A stretch of 64,000 bases of DNA. Origin: Acidimicrobiales bacterium. Its GTDB lineage: Bacteria; Actinomycetota; Acidimicrobiia; Acidimicrobiales; Iamiaceae. The DNA lies in NCBI GenBank assembly GCA_035547835.1, contig DASZTW010000007.1, positions 62,001 through 126,000 on the forward strand, in the 5' to 3' direction. The notes beneath the pieces were generated by a model. It was not told where the DNA came from, ran no database searches, and saw only the letters and a program-made list of their open reading frames with translations. Shown here one piece after another: positions 41,831 through 56,506 of the stretch (its first letter is position 1; the number at the start of each line of letters is the position of its first letter). A program made the position numbers and the translations under genes.

Positions 41831-42621
41831 CGACGATGCGGGTGTTGTTGACCGGCGCGGGGTCGGGGATGGGGCGCTGCATCGCGGGGCACTTGGCGAC
41901 GCGCGGTCACGAGGTCGTGGCCACCGCACGGCGTCCAGAGGTGCTCGACGACCTCGACGTGGCGGAGCGCCACGCGCTCGACGTGACCTCCGACGAGTCG
42001 GTCGCCCGCCTCGCCGCGCGGATCGGATCGGTCGACGTTCTGGTGAACAACGCCGGGATCAACCAGCGTGGGCCCGTGGAGCGGGTGCCCGTGGCCCGGT
42101 TCCGGGAGTTGTATGAGACCAACGTGCTCGGTGTCGTGCGGGTGGCGCAGGCGTTCGTGGCGGCCATGCGCGAGCGAGGCTCAGGCGTGATCGTGAACAT
42201 CTCGTCGGTGGCGGGCCGGGTCACCGAGCCGCTCGGCGGTGCGTACGCGGCATCGAAAGCCGCGCTGGAGGCCGTCTCTGAAGCCCTGTACTACGAGCTC
42301 GGCCACTTCGGCATTCGCGTGGTGATCATCGAGCCCGGGTTCATCGCGCCGGGGATGCAGAGCCAACCGCCGATCGGCGAGGAGGCGCCCTACGACGAGC
42401 TGCGGCGCCAGCTGTCGGGGGTCGACCAGGTGCTCACCGGCGGCGGACGCCCGGGGCCCGAGATCGTGGCCGACGCCGTGGCGGCAGCCATCGAAGACCC
42501 GTCCTGCCCGCTGCGGTGCCCGGTGGGCGCCGACGCCGAGATGGTCACCGGTGCCCGCAGTTCCCTCGACGACGCCGCCTTCGAGGCCGCCATGCGCGAG
42601 GTCCTCGACCTCACCTGGTAA
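41827..42621 (+). CDS. Short-chain dehydrogenase/reductase
   Basis: This 264-residue classical SDR has the cofactor motif TGAGSGMGRCIAGHLATRG, VDVLVNNAGIN, catalytic Ser in VNISSVAGR and the YAASK motif for catalysis. The Arg pair after the second strand (ARR) suggests NADP(H). The start is GTG at 41827, overlapping the coaE stop, or ATG at 41836. The substrate is unknown. Coupling with coaE is by position only. A long palindrome lies downstream, before uvrB. Confidence 0.9.
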   Translation: MTTMRVLLTGAGSGMGRCIAGHLATRGHEVVATARRPEVLDDLDVAERHALDVTSDESVARLAARIGSVDVLVNNAGINQRGPVERVPVARFRELYETNVLGVVRVAQAFVAAMRERGSGVIVNISSVAGRVTEPLGGAYAASKAALEAVSEALYYELGHFGIRVVIIEPGFIAPGMQSQPPIGEEAPYDELRRQLSGVDQVLTGGGRPGPEIVADAVAAAIEDPSCPLRCPVGADAEMVTGARSSLDDAAFEAAMREVLDLTW

Positions 42622-42663
42622 CGCCCCCGTCCCGTCCCCACCTTTCCCGACCCCACCCCACTT

Positions 42664-42723
42664 TCCCCGTTCTGGGCTGCTTCTTACGCGCTGGGACGCG
42701 TCAAAAGCAGCCCAGAACGGGGA
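42664..42723. repeat. 60-bp near-perfect palindrome between SDR and uvrB
   Basis: Two 27-bp arms (42664-42690 and 42697-42723) match at 25 of 27 positions, the outer 19 perfectly (starting TCCCCGTTCTGGGCTGCTT), around a 6-base loop CTGGGA. The right arm ends exactly before an in-frame GTG at 42724 and 30 bp before the preferred uvrB ATG. It could be a terminator, an mRNA hairpin in the uvrB leader or a miniature mobile element. Confidence 0.85.
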
Positions 42724-42753
42724 GTGTCACAGGCGATCCGTAGGCTGGGGGGC

Positions 42754-44784
<2,031 letters not shown>

Positions 44785-44826
44785 AGCGGCGTTCAACAAC
44801 GGGGCGGGCCGGCCGACGGGTCGGGG

Positions 44827-46635
44827 GTGACCACGACCACGGCACGCCCCGCCACGTCCACGCTCGACTCGCCGGATGCGGCCGGCCCCCTCGACACGGC
44901 GGCCGCGCGCTCGGCCGAGGAAGCAGCGGGTGGGGGCCGCCGCACGATCGTGGACCACTGGTCGGGCCGGCGCCGGAGTTGGGCGAGGACGTTCGCGGCG
45001 GGGCTGGTCCTCCTGATCGCCTACTTCGGCCTATCGCTGCTGAACGCCCCCAAGGGGTTTCTCGGTACCGACACCGGCGGCAAGGTCGCGACCCTGCGCG
45101 CGATGGACCAGCGCGGCTCGTTCACCGACATCGACGTCGGCTACTGGGCGGCCAGGTGGGACGCAGACGGCACGTACCACCCCCTCTGGTACACGACGTA
45201 TGTCGACGGCAAGTGGATCCAGGCCACCACGGTGCCGATGCTGCTGGCAGCCGAACCGCTGTACCGGTTGGGGGGCGAGCGCCTGGCGCTGCTGTTGCCC
45301 ATGCTGGGGGCGGTGGCCTGCGCGTTCACCGCCCGGGCACTCGCCCGACGCTTCGGCGCGGACGGCCGAGCAGGCTGGTGGGCGTTCTGGCTGGTCGGGC
45401 TCGCCTCGCCGGTCACGATCTACGCGCTCGACCTGTGGGAGCACACGCTCGGCCTCGCGCTGATGGCCTGGGGTGTCGTCGCCATGGTCGACCTGCTGGC
45501 CGACAAGGCCCGCCCGCCGCGCCGCATCTGGTTGCTCGGGTTGGCGGGAGGGTGCGCGTTCGGCGCTGCGGCCACCATGCGCACCGAAGCTCTCGTCTAC
45601 GGGGCTGCCTTCACGGCGGCGGCAGGGCTCGTGGCGCTGGGGCGTCGTCGCATCCGCGATGCGTGGCGCATCGGTGTGGGCTCGGGCTTCGGTGTGGTGC
45701 TGTTCTGGCTGGGCAACGCCCGCCTCGAGCACCTTGTCGTCGGCTCCGGCATCCGTGCGGGCCGGGCAGCGGGAACCGCCGCCGGTGGCGGAGACGGTCT
45801 GGCGGAGCGGGTTCGCGAGGGGCTCGTCACGACGTTCGGGTCGCGGGCATCGTTCGACGGCGAGGTGGTCCTGGTTGGAGTCGGCATCGGCCTGGTCGTG
45901 CTGGTGTTGGCCTGGACCGCGACGCGGCGCGACGCGTCGCACCTCATGCGGCTGGGCGCCGCGGGTCTGCTCGTGTTGCTCTACCTGACGGTCGTGGGTG
46001 GTGGCTTGGGCTTCGTCCCGGGGCTGGTGGTGACCACGCCGCTCGCCGTCCTCGGCTGCTGGGCGGCGGTGAGCGGTGCACGGTTCGAGACCCGGGTCGC
46101 GGTGCTCGCGGCGGTGGCGGCCCTGCCAGTGGTCTGGCTGTTCCAGTTCACCGGTGGCGCGCTCCCTCAGTGGGGCGGGCGGTACGTGCTGTGCACCGGT
46201 TTCGTGCTCTCGGTGGCCGCGATGCCGGCGCTGGCCGCGCTCGGGCGGCGGGAGCGGACGGCGCTGGTGGGGTGTGCCGTGGCGATCACCTCGTTGGGTG
46301 TGGCGTGGACCTCCGCGCGGACGCACGACGTGGCACGCGACGTGCCGAAGATCGAGGCGCAACCGGAACAAGTCCTGGTCGCGGACCAGTCGTTCGCGCA
46401 CTTGTGGCGTGAGGGCGGCGCCTTCACCGGGGGCCGGGAGCTGTTGACGATCGGGTCGGGCGGCACCTTGCGCGGCGCCGCAGAGGTGGTCGGGGCGAGC
46501 GGAGCGGACACGTTCGGCCTCGTCCACAGCGGCACCCCGGCCCCTGCGCAGGTCGCCGGGTTCCACCGCACGGGTCGCGTGCGCTTGTCGTTCCTCGGCC
46601 TGTCGGTCGACGTCGACCGCTACGTCCGCAGCTGA
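44827..46635 (+). CDS. Polytopic membrane protein of unknown function
   Basis: This 602-residue protein has a Thr/Ala-rich cytoplasmic tail of about 55 residues, a first helix ([16 protein letters not shown]), then a soluble loop with YLGTDTGGK-like sequence and [21 protein letters not shown]. Ten or more further helices and a C-terminal soluble domain follow. The Asp residues in the first loop hint at a GT-C glycosyltransferase or polymerase-like fold, but no family motif is certain. The GTG at 44827 is the start. It lies 42 bp after uvrB and 74 bp before uvrA on the same strand. Confidence 0.75.
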   Translation: MTTTTARPATSTLDSPDAAGPLDTAAARSAEEAAGGGRRTIVDHWSGRRRSWARTFAAGLVLLIAYFGLSLLNAPKGFLGTDTGGKVATLRAMDQRGSFTDIDVGYWAARWDADGTYHPLWYTTYVDGKWIQATTVPMLLAAEPLYRLGGERLALLLPMLGAVACAFTARALARRFGADGRAGWWAFWLVGLASPVTIYALDLWEHTLGLALMAWGVVAMVDLLADKARPPRRIWLLGLAGGCAFGAAATMRTEALVYGAAFTAAAGLVALGRRRIRDAWRIGVGSGFGVVLFWLGNARLEHLVVGSGIRAGRAAGTAAGGGDGLAERVREGLVTTFGSRASFDGEVVLVGVGIGLVVLVLAWTATRRDASHLMRLGAAGLLVLLYLTVVGGGLGFVPGLVVTTPLAVLGCWAAVSGARFETRVAVLAAVAALPVVWLFQFTGGALPQWGGRYVLCTGFVLSVAAMPALAALGRRERTALVGCAVAITSLGVAWTSARTHDVARDVPKIEAQPEQVLVADQSFAHLWREGGAFTGGRELLTIGSGGTLRGAAEVVGASGADTFGLVHSGTPAPAQVAGFHRTGRVRLSFLGLSVDVDRYVRS

Positions 46636-46709
46636 GCGAGTTCGACCGACCCCGAGGCCGAACAAACGTTCTGCACGCGCCACCGGTGACCCGGTAGGCT
46701 GGGCGCCTT

Positions 46710-49607
<2,898 letters not shown>

Positions 49608-49727
49608 ACGTCGGAGCGTCTTGGGGTCTATGGCCCCACAACTCTCCGGAAGTCGACGGCCGGGCCAGGCGGCGAATAGTCCGTTTGGCCCATGCTCGCG
49701 GCAGGTGGTCCTGCCGACAGGACGTCT

Positions 49728-51083
49728 ATGCGACGTGTGGCCAGGATGGGCGTGTATGGCGGCGCGGCCGCAGTCGTGCTCGCGCTTTCCAAGGTCCACG
49801 CGGCGCTGGTCGCCGCTGTTCCGTACTCGTGGCACTCCTCGCCGCGCATGGCGTGGTCGGCGGCCTTCGTGGTGTTGCTCGCCCTTGCCGCCTACGGGCT
49901 CGGCCTGCCCGACCTGGTGCGCACCCGCCGTCGGGCAGTGGCTGCCGCAGTCGTGGCCCCGCTGGGCGCGGCGCTCGCGATGGCGATCCTGCAGCTCGCC
50001 GCGGGCGACGCGCTGCTTCCCCGATTTGTGGTGTTCGGTTCGGCGCTCGCGCTGATCCCGTGGAACCTCGCCTGCCAGACGGTTGCAAACGCCGGGCGTG
50101 GGCGCGCGGAGCACCGCGAGCGGGTCGTGGTGGTGGCGGACCGCAACGAGGTCGTCACTCTGCTGTTCGAGCTCAACGGCGAAGCGGAGCGCCCGGCCCG
50201 GGTGGTGGGATCGCTGGAGATCGCCGAGGCCAGGGCGGGTGCCGCCGGTCCGGGCAGTCGGCCGGTGGCGGAGCTGGTGAGCGCCAAGGAGGCCACTGTG
50301 GTGGTGGTCGACCATGCGGCGCAGCTCGAGGAGACGATCGTGGCCCAGGTGGCCGACCTGCACCAGCGTGGCGTGCGGGTGCGCACACTGGAGCTGTTCT
50401 ACGAGGAGTGGCTCGGCAAGCTCCCCGTGTCGGAGCTGGAGCGCACGTCACTGCTGTTCGACATCGGCGAAGTGCACCAGGCTCGCTACGCCCGGCTCAA
50501 GCGCCTGGTCGACCTGCCGCTCGCGATCGCCGGCCTCGCCGCGCTGGTGGTGGCCATCCCGCTGGTGGCGCTCGGCAACTTGTTCGCCAACCGCGGCCCG
50601 CTGTTCTTCCGCCAGGAGCGGGTCGGGCGCGGCGGACGCACCTTCTCCATCGTGAAGTTCCGCACCATGGCCGCCGCGCCCGCGGGCGCGGCCGAGGCGC
50701 AACATGACCGAGACGCCTGGACGGCCGAAGACGACCCCCGGATCACGCCGTTCGGGCGTCTGCTGCGGCGCAGCCACCTCGACGAGCTTCCCCAGGTGGT
50801 CAACATCATTCGGGGCGAGCTCGCCGTCGTCGGCCCCCGACCTGAGCAGCCCGCGTACGTGGACGAGCTGGCCCACAAGCTGCCCTTCTACCAGCTGCGC
50901 CACCTCGTCCACCCCGGCCTCACCGGCTGGGCGCAGGTGAAGTACGGGTACGCCGGCGACGAGACCGACGCGCTGGAGAAGCTCCAGTACGAGTTCTTCT
51001 ACCTGCGCCACCAATGCGTCGGCTTCGACCTCAAGATCATCGGTCGCACCCTGCGCAGCGTGCTAGGGAGGCAGGGCCGGTGA
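49728..51083 (+). CDS. Polyprenyl glycosylphosphotransferase
   Basis: This 451-residue membrane enzyme starts exopolysaccharide repeat synthesis by moving a sugar-1-phosphate onto undecaprenyl phosphate. It has four N-terminal helices, a Rossmann-like middle region (VVVVADRNEVVTLLFEL), a fifth helix (LVDLPLAIAGLAALVVAIPLVALGNLF) and the catalytic end GPLFFRQERVGRGGRTFSIVKFRTM, TPFGRLLRRSHLDELPQVVNIIRGELAVVGPRPE. The start is ATG at 49728; an ATG at 49692 is an alternative. It is the first gene of a cluster with GTGA/ATGA overlaps through to 55369. Confidence 0.93.
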   Translation: MRRVARMGVYGGAAAVVLALSKVHAALVAAVPYSWHSSPRMAWSAAFVVLLALAAYGLGLPDLVRTRRRAVAAAVVAPLGAALAMAILQLAAGDALLPRFVVFGSALALIPWNLACQTVANAGRGRAEHRERVVVVADRNEVVTLLFELNGEAERPARVVGSLEIAEARAGAAGPGSRPVAELVSAKEATVVVVDHAAQLEETIVAQVADLHQRGVRVRTLELFYEEWLGKLPVSELERTSLLFDIGEVHQARYARLKRLVDLPLAIAGLAALVVAIPLVALGNLFANRGPLFFRQERVGRGGRTFSIVKFRTMAAAPAGAAEAQHDRDAWTAEDDPRITPFGRLLRRSHLDELPQVVNIIRGELAVVGPRPEQPAYVDELAHKLPFYQLRHLVHPGLTGWAQVKYGYAGDETDALEKLQYEFFYLRHQCVGFDLKIIGRTLRSVLGRQGR

Positions 51084-52138
51084 AGGCCTTCCGTGCACCT
51101 GCGGAGGGTGTCGCGATGGCCGGCCACGAGCCATTGGTTTCGGTCGTGATCCCCGCCCGCAATGAAGTGCAGCACCTCGCTCGGTGCCTCGAGGCCGTGG
51201 CCGGGCAGGACTGGCCGCTCAGCCGCCTCGAGGTCATCGTCGTTGACGGCGAATCCGAAGACGGCACTGCCGAGCTGGCTGAACAGGTCTTGGCGACGCT
51301 CCCGTTCGGCCGCACGCAGGTCGTGCAGAACCCGGCGCGCTCCACGCCTTCGAACCTCAACATGGGCCTGGCGTTCGCAAGGGGCAGCTACATCTGCCGG
51401 GTCGACGCGCGGAGCCTCATCCCGCCCGGCTACGTGCGCACCTGCGTGGGCGTGTTGGCCGCGCACCCCGACCGTGCGGTGGTGGGCGGCGCCCAAGTGG
51501 CGGTGCCACCGCAGCCCGGCGCGGTTGGTGAAGGCATCGCTCGAGCGCTGAACAACCGCTACACGATGGGCATGTCGCGCTACCGGCGCGGTGCTTCGAG
51601 CGGCCCGTCCGACACGGTGTACCTCGGGTTCTTCCGCACGGAGGACCTGCGTGCCATCGGCGGCTGGAACGAGCGCTTCGGCACGAACCAGGACTTCGAG
51701 CTCAACCGCCGCATGTCGACCCGCGGTTCGGTCTGGTTCGACGACTCGATCCCCGTCGGCTACATCCCGCGCGCCACCCTCGGCGACCTGTACCGCCAAT
51801 ACCGCCGCTTCGGCGAGTGGAAGGTCCGCTACTGGCGTGAAACCGGCGACAAGCCCCAGCCCCGGCAGCTGGCTGCCCTTGCTGCGTTGCCGGTCGGCGC
51901 GCTCGCCGTTGCGCTTGGTGCGGCCGCGATGGTCGCTCGCCCCCGCTTCCGACGCTCCGCGGGCGTAGCGGTGTGGATTGGGGCTGCCGTCTCGATTCGG
52001 CCGAAGGATCGCCAGGAGAAGGAGATGGCCTTTCGCTCTGGACCGGTGGCAGCGATCGCCGCGATGGCCGTGTCGGGCGGATGGACGGTGGGGGCGTGGA
52101 CGGGGCTCGTTCGGGCCGCGCGCGAACGGGTGCTGTGA
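51080..52138 (+). CDS. Family 2 glycosyltransferase (ExoA-like)
   Basis: This 352-residue protein has a GT-A fold: VSVVIPARNEVQHLARCLEAVAGQDWP, VIVVDGESEDGT (nucleotide-sugar site), YICRVDARSLIPPGYV (DxD-like) and FGTNQDFELNRRM (catalytic ED region), then C-terminal membrane segments. It resembles glycosyltransferases of the succinoglycan ExoA type. The GTG start at 51080 overlaps the preceding stop (GTGA) and has a Shine-Dalgarno (AGGGAGG). It probably adds a sugar to the lipid-linked repeat unit on the cytoplasmic face. Confidence 0.88.
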   Translation: MKAFRAPAEGVAMAGHEPLVSVVIPARNEVQHLARCLEAVAGQDWPLSRLEVIVVDGESEDGTAELAEQVLATLPFGRTQVVQNPARSTPSNLNMGLAFARGSYICRVDARSLIPPGYVRTCVGVLAAHPDRAVVGGAQVAVPPQPGAVGEGIARALNNRYTMGMSRYRRGASSGPSDTVYLGFFRTEDLRAIGGWNERFGTNQDFELNRRMSTRGSVWFDDSIPVGYIPRATLGDLYRQYRRFGEWKVRYWRETGDKPQPRQLAALAALPVGALAVALGAAAMVARPRFRRSAGVAVWIGAAVSIRPKDRQEKEMAFRSGPVAAIAAMAVSGGWTVGAWTGLVRAARERVL

Positions 52139-53184
52139 GCAGCGGGCGATCCATTCTGATCGTGGACTGGCTGGGGCGAGGTGGTGTGGCCCACTGCACG
52201 CAGGCTTGGGCGACGGGATTGGCCGACGGCGGTGCGGAAGTGCGAGTTGCGACTCGCCCGGGGCGAGAGATCGAGCCTGGCGCGTTCACAGTGGAGACTC
52301 CGCCGGCACGGCGATCCCGGTTGACCGCTCATCTCGCGCTCATCCGACAGGCAGTCCGAGTCATTCATGAGTGCCGTCCGGAAGTCGTGATCGTGCAGAA
52401 CTTCGTGATTCCCTCAGTCGAGCGCAGGGTGCACGAGGCCGCACGTGACGTAGGCGCGACACTGGTGTTCGTTGTGCACGATCACAAGCATCACGACCGC
52501 TCTGGCGGCTCGAATGCTGGCCTCCGTGCACTCTTGGAACGGAGCACGTTGACCATCGCGCACAGCGAGTACGTGGCGGATCGGCTGGGCGTCGATGACG
52601 TCGTGGTCTGGCCACTCCCAGCGCAGGTGGGGATTCTGCCGCCCGGATGGGAGGCGGCAGTACATCACCCAGTCGCTCGCAAGGTTGCCCTGCATTTCGG
52701 TGTGGTCGGCCGTGGGTACAAAGGTGGTGACGAATTCGGCCGTCTCGCGGCGGACGCCAGCCAGGAGTGGAAGTTTTTCGCGGCGGGCGTGGGGGCGACC
52801 GGCACTGACCGGGTGACCGCGATCAACCGCTTCCTCTCGGCCGCGGAGCTCGTCCACATCGTCGAGGCCGCGACAGCCTGCGTGTTCCCGTATCGGCACG
52901 CGTCGCAGAGCGGCGCTGTGGCGCTCGCCCAGGCGCTGGGCTCCGTGCCCGTGGCTACCGCTGTCGGCGGGCTTCCCGAGCAGATTGAGCATGGCGTGGA
53001 CGGCCTGCTCGTGGAGCCCGATCACGAAGGACAATGGCAAGCCGCTCTTCGGGAGTTGGAGTCGCCGGAACGGTGTCGCGAACTGGGCCTGGCTGCACGT
53101 GCACGCGCGGTACGGAATCACGATCGATTCACAAGCAACCTGAACCAGCTGCTCGACCTCGTCTTGTGTGAGACGCGCAGATGA
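52135..53184 (+). CDS. GT-B type (family 4-like) glycosyltransferase
   Basis: This 349-residue protein has a GT-B arrangement: N-terminal RSILIVDWLGRGGVAHCTQAWATGLADGGAEVRVAT and the C-terminal nucleotide-sugar region VHIVEAATACVFPYRHASQSGAVALAQALGSVPVATAVGGLPEQIEHGVDGLLVEP. The EX7E-like site is atypical (ASQSGAVALAQALG). The GTG at 52135 overlaps the previous stop. From here to 55369 the base composition is noticeably less GC-extreme than its neighbours by eye, suggesting acquisition. Confidence 0.88.
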   Translation: MSSGRSILIVDWLGRGGVAHCTQAWATGLADGGAEVRVATRPGREIEPGAFTVETPPARRSRLTAHLALIRQAVRVIHECRPEVVIVQNFVIPSVERRVHEAARDVGATLVFVVHDHKHHDRSGGSNAGLRALLERSTLTIAHSEYVADRLGVDDVVVWPLPAQVGILPPGWEAAVHHPVARKVALHFGVVGRGYKGGDEFGRLAADASQEWKFFAAGVGATGTDRVTAINRFLSAAELVHIVEAATACVFPYRHASQSGAVALAQALGSVPVATAVGGLPEQIEHGVDGLLVEPDHEGQWQAALRELESPERCRELGLAARARAVRNHDRFTSNLNQLLDLVLCETRR

Positions 53185-54452
53185 GAGCAACACGGACACG
53201 CCTGCGCCACCAGCTCGGCTATTCAAGCGCGGCGGTGATCGGATCGACGTTGATCTCCGGACTAGGTGGCGCGGTCGGAGCGCGGGCACTCGGAACGGGC
53301 GGGAAGGGCGCGTATGCGCTGTGGGTGCTGGTCGCCACAGGGGTTGGCTCGCTTGGGACAGGCGGTCTCGAGTATTGGATCAATCGGACTGTGGCCAGGG
53401 CAGGCGGTGTGGATTCGCAGGTCCGACGTATCGTCAGGCATCACCTGCGAGTCGTCGTGTGCCTTGCGGTCGCGTTGACGGTTGCGGCGGTTGCAGTTGA
53501 ACCCATACTCACCGGCGGGCTCGACTCCGAGGCGCTCGTTTCAATCTTATTCGCGCTGTCCTGGGTGATTTCGATGCTCGGCGTGGCAATCACATCCGGC
53601 ATGCTCAGACTGAGGCGCATGGCAGCGTGGATGTTGCTCGGTGGCGGGGTGTACCTGCTCTGGTCCCTCGCTCTCTGGGTTGCACAGGTGTCATCGGTCT
53701 CGTGGTTCCTGGCGGGTGCTGCCGTCGGGAACCTCATCCCCGCGGTCTCGTGCGTGCGACTCCTGCAGATTGGCGCAGACCAATCCTCGGACGCACACGA
53801 GACGTATCGCAGTGCCCTGCGCTTTGGGCTCCCCGGTGCGATCGGCGATCTGATCACCTTCGCGGCGCTGCGCGTCGACGTGTTGCTCGTGGCGCTCTGG
53901 CTCGGGCTGCCCGCGGCCGGCATATATGCCGTGGCGAGTGCGGTGGGGGAGGCAGCGCTACTGCTCCCGAACTCGGTGGCGACCGCTCTTCTGCCACGCG
54001 CTGCGGCGGAACGAGATTGGTCGTCCCGAGCCCTGATGCTGTGCACTGCGGTAGCAGCGGCCGTTGCTGCCGCGGGCCTCGCAGCGACGGCTTGGTGGAC
54101 AGTGCCACTGGTTTTCGGCGACGCCTTTCGGCACGCAGCACCGTTGGTGGGCTGGCTCGCTCCTGCCGCCGCGGCCCTGGGCATGGCACGAGTTATGAAT
54201 GCGGACTTAACCGCGCACGGCCGATCAGGCGTGCGCGCGGCCGCGTCGATCGCGGCTGTCGCGGTCATGGTGAGCGTGGACACCATCGCGATTCACCGAT
54301 GGGGTCTGAGCGGAGCGGGGCTTGGTGCGCTCAGCGGCTACGGCACATCGGCCGGCATCAGCTTGTGGTTTTGGCTCCGCCAACAGCGTGCCTCGGAACT
54401 CGAGAGTCGTGCCGCGCCAGTGCCGGGCGTGAGCTCGCTGGTAGTCGGATGA
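53181..54452 (+). CDS. Polysaccharide flippase (Wzx-like, MOP superfamily)
   Basis: This 423-residue protein with about 12-14 hydrophobic helices has the oligosaccharide-exporter pattern (YSSAAVIGSTLISGLGGAVGARALGTGGKGAYALWVLVATGVGSLG at the start). It would move the lipid-linked repeat unit across the membrane. The ATG at 53181 overlaps the previous stop (ATGA). It contains two TTA leucine codons (at 53547 and 54207), rare in such high-GC genomes and in line with foreign origin. No Wzy polymerase is evident next to it. Confidence 0.85.
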   Translation: MRATRTRLRHQLGYSSAAVIGSTLISGLGGAVGARALGTGGKGAYALWVLVATGVGSLGTGGLEYWINRTVARAGGVDSQVRRIVRHHLRVVVCLAVALTVAAVAVEPILTGGLDSEALVSILFALSWVISMLGVAITSGMLRLRRMAAWMLLGGGVYLLWSLALWVAQVSSVSWFLAGAAVGNLIPAVSCVRLLQIGADQSSDAHETYRSALRFGLPGAIGDLITFAALRVDVLLVALWLGLPAAGIYAVASAVGEAALLLPNSVATALLPRAAAERDWSSRALMLCTAVAAAVAAAGLAATAWWTVPLVFGDAFRHAAPLVGWLAPAAAALGMARVMNADLTAHGRSGVRAAASIAAVAVMVSVDTIAIHRWGLSGAGLGALSGYGTSAGISLWFWLRQQRASELESRAAPVPGVSSLVVG

Positions 54453-55369
54453 GGGAACGCGCTGTGGATTCGGTCAGTGTCGTGATCGTCGCCTACCACC
54501 GGCCTGACTCGCTCCTGCGCACGTTGCCGTCGTTGCAACGTGGCGGTATCGACACGGTCGTGATGAACGTTGACGACGACCGTGAAGTGCGCACGGTTGC
54601 GGAGCATCACGGCGCTCGGGTCGTGCCAGTTCTGGGCAACCCTGGCTACGCGGCGGCGGTGAACCTCGGTGTGGCGCAGACAGCGACAGCAAACGTCGTG
54701 TTCGCGAACGACGACGCGGCCCTGACCGGCGACGTCGTCCTCGGTCTGGGCCGCATCCTTGCCGCGAGAGAGGCGGATGTCGTCGTACCGGCAGTCCATG
54801 ACGATTGCGGTCGGGTGGTGGGGACGGTCGCGCCAGTTCTGACGTTGTGGCGCTTTGCGCTCGAGTGGCTCCTGCTACCGGACAAGCCGTTGCTTGCGGG
54901 CCATTCGTTCGGTGTGCAGAAGTGGCGTCGGCCAAGCCGACCGGAGCCGATCCAAGCCGCCGCCGCAGTGGTCGTCGCGTGCCGTACTGATCTGCTGCGA
55001 TCGTGTCCGTTGCCGGAGACGTACTTCATGTATTGGGAGGAGTCGGAGTGGTTCCACACACTTCGCCGCCATGGGCGGAAGGTATCAATTGACCCTGAGC
55101 TGCGCATCGCCCACATCGGTGGACGCCTCGACGTTCGCGCGCAAAAGGATGCACTCCTCGCGCGGAACGCCGTCCGCTGCTTTCGTCGGACGGGTGGGCG
55201 GACGCGAGCGCTGATTGGTTGGCCGCTAGTGGTGCTGTGGCGTGTTCGGCTTCTTGCGGTCGACTCCGTCCGAGGCCTGGCGGGACCGCGGTCTAGTCGG
55301 CGTCAACGGATCGGTGCGCGGACCGCGGGGTTGCGGTCCGCAGTGATGGCCGTGACCGAGATTCGCTGA
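54449..55369 (+). CDS. Family 2 glycosyltransferase (rhamnosyltransferase-like)
   Basis: This 306-residue protein has a GT-A fold: SVSVVIVAYHRPDSLLRTLPSLQRG, NPGYAAAVNLGVAQTATANVVFANDDAALTGDV (NDD motif), QAAAAVVVACRTDLL and YWEESEWFHTLRRHG, as in the WbbL-type rhamnosyltransferase group. The ATG at 54449 overlaps the flippase stop (ATGA). It is the last gene of the overlapping polysaccharide cluster. Confidence 0.87.
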   Translation: MRERAVDSVSVVIVAYHRPDSLLRTLPSLQRGGIDTVVMNVDDDREVRTVAEHHGARVVPVLGNPGYAAAVNLGVAQTATANVVFANDDAALTGDVVLGLGRILAAREADVVVPAVHDDCGRVVGTVAPVLTLWRFALEWLLLPDKPLLAGHSFGVQKWRRPSRPEPIQAAAAVVVACRTDLLRSCPLPETYFMYWEESEWFHTLRRHGRKVSIDPELRIAHIGGRLDVRAQKDALLARNAVRCFRRTGGRTRALIGWPLVVLWRVRLLAVDSVRGLAGPRSSRRQRIGARTAGLRSAVMAVTEIR

Positions 55370-55421
55370 CCGGCCGACGCGGACTGCCGGCGGTCGATCG
55401 CCCGGCGAGGGCGGGCTCCGA

Positions 55422-56309
55422 TCAACCCTCGGCGCTGTGCGGGCGGACAGCTAGCTTCAGCGGCTTGGCGATCTCGCCGAGTGTCGTTCGAACAGGCTGG
55501 CGATGGCTGACGCCAAGGTCCGACGCCCCCTCTAGCAGCCGTCGGTATGACGGACGGAAATCGGAGCAGTCGGATTCGGCGCGAGGTAGGTCGTGACGGA
55601 TGCCCCGCACGGCCCCGAGGTTGCGAAGGTCCAAGTCAGGGACATCGGCCCAGTACACGATCGAGCCCGCGGTGATCTGAGGAGAGCCGAGGAACGTGCG
55701 GTAGTGGAACCCGACGCGTCGCATCTGGCGGGGCAAGAGCACGCTCTTGTGCACTTGCCCCGAGCGAAGGAGGAACTCGTCGCGAGGCATGGGCCCTGGC
55801 TCGCTCGACAGGTGGTGGAGCTGGCTGCGCACCCACGGCCGCGGGACGACGCGCCATGGCGCTGGTGTGCTGATGACCACTCGTCGTCGCGCGACGCGAG
55901 CGAGTTCTGCGATCGCATTCGGCACCTCGTCAGGAAGCAGATGCTCGAGGTTCTCCATTGACATGGCGGTGTCTACGGCGTTCGTGTCGAGTGGGAGCGT
56001 GGCGGCGTCGGCGTGGAGTACACGGTCGTAAACGTGGCCGTGGGAGAGCAGATCGACGGCGAGCTCTGAGTAGTCGATGCCGAGCAGTTCGTCGGGCTCG
56101 GGTACTGCCTCCTCCGACCAAGAGCCGGTGCGGTGCCATGCGGCACGCAGCATGTAGCCGAAGAGTCCCGCGCCACATCCGACGTCGGCCACGCGCGAAC
56201 CAACCACGCGCCGGAGCACCACAGGGCCGAGCTCAGGCGGGCTCGAGACGGCCAGCCGTGCCATCCGCTCGCGGTGGCTCGGCCGTGGCGCGGTGACGGA
56301 TGGCGTCAT
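55422..56309 (-). CDS. Class I SAM-dependent methyltransferase
   Basis: This 295-residue protein has motif I SRVADVGCGAGLFGYMLRAAWH, motif II LLGIDYSELAVDLL and motif III-like NAVDTAMSMENLEHLLPDEVPNAIAELARVARRRVVISTPAP. It converges with the polysaccharide cluster, 52 bp stop to stop, and may methylate a sugar or glycolipid of the polymer, but the acceptor cannot be read. The ATG at 56309 is the start. Confidence 0.87.
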   Translation of the reverse strand: MTPSVTAPRPSHRERMARLAVSSPPELGPVVLRRVVGSRVADVGCGAGLFGYMLRAAWHRTGSWSEEAVPEPDELLGIDYSELAVDLLSHGHVYDRVLHADAATLPLDTNAVDTAMSMENLEHLLPDEVPNAIAELARVARRRVVISTPAPWRVVPRPWVRSQLHHLSSEPGPMPRDEFLLRSGQVHKSVLLPRQMRRVGFHYRTFLGSPQITAGSIVYWADVPDLDLRNLGAVRGIRHDLPRAESDCSDFRPSYRRLLEGASDLGVSHRQPVRTTLGEIAKPLKLAVRPHSAEG

Positions 56310-56506
56310 CGTGATCCATCGGCCATCGCCGGACAGAGATGAGACACGTGGGTGCCAAGGGTCTCCACTCCACTTGCGCCCGATTCAGCCACGTTCGAGA
56401 CCGACGGTGCCGGCCGGTCCATGTCATCCTGTGCTGACACGGCGTGGTGACTTGGACGCGCGCGCGAGGCGGTTCGACGGCGCAGGCTCGACGGCCCGCC
56501 GCGTAG

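Noticed and set aside
42664-42723. SOS (LexA) box upstream of uvrB
   Set aside because: GTTC and GAAC are present but 40 bases apart as parts of a long palindrome, not the close GAAC-N4-GTTC arrangement of actinobacterial LexA sites.
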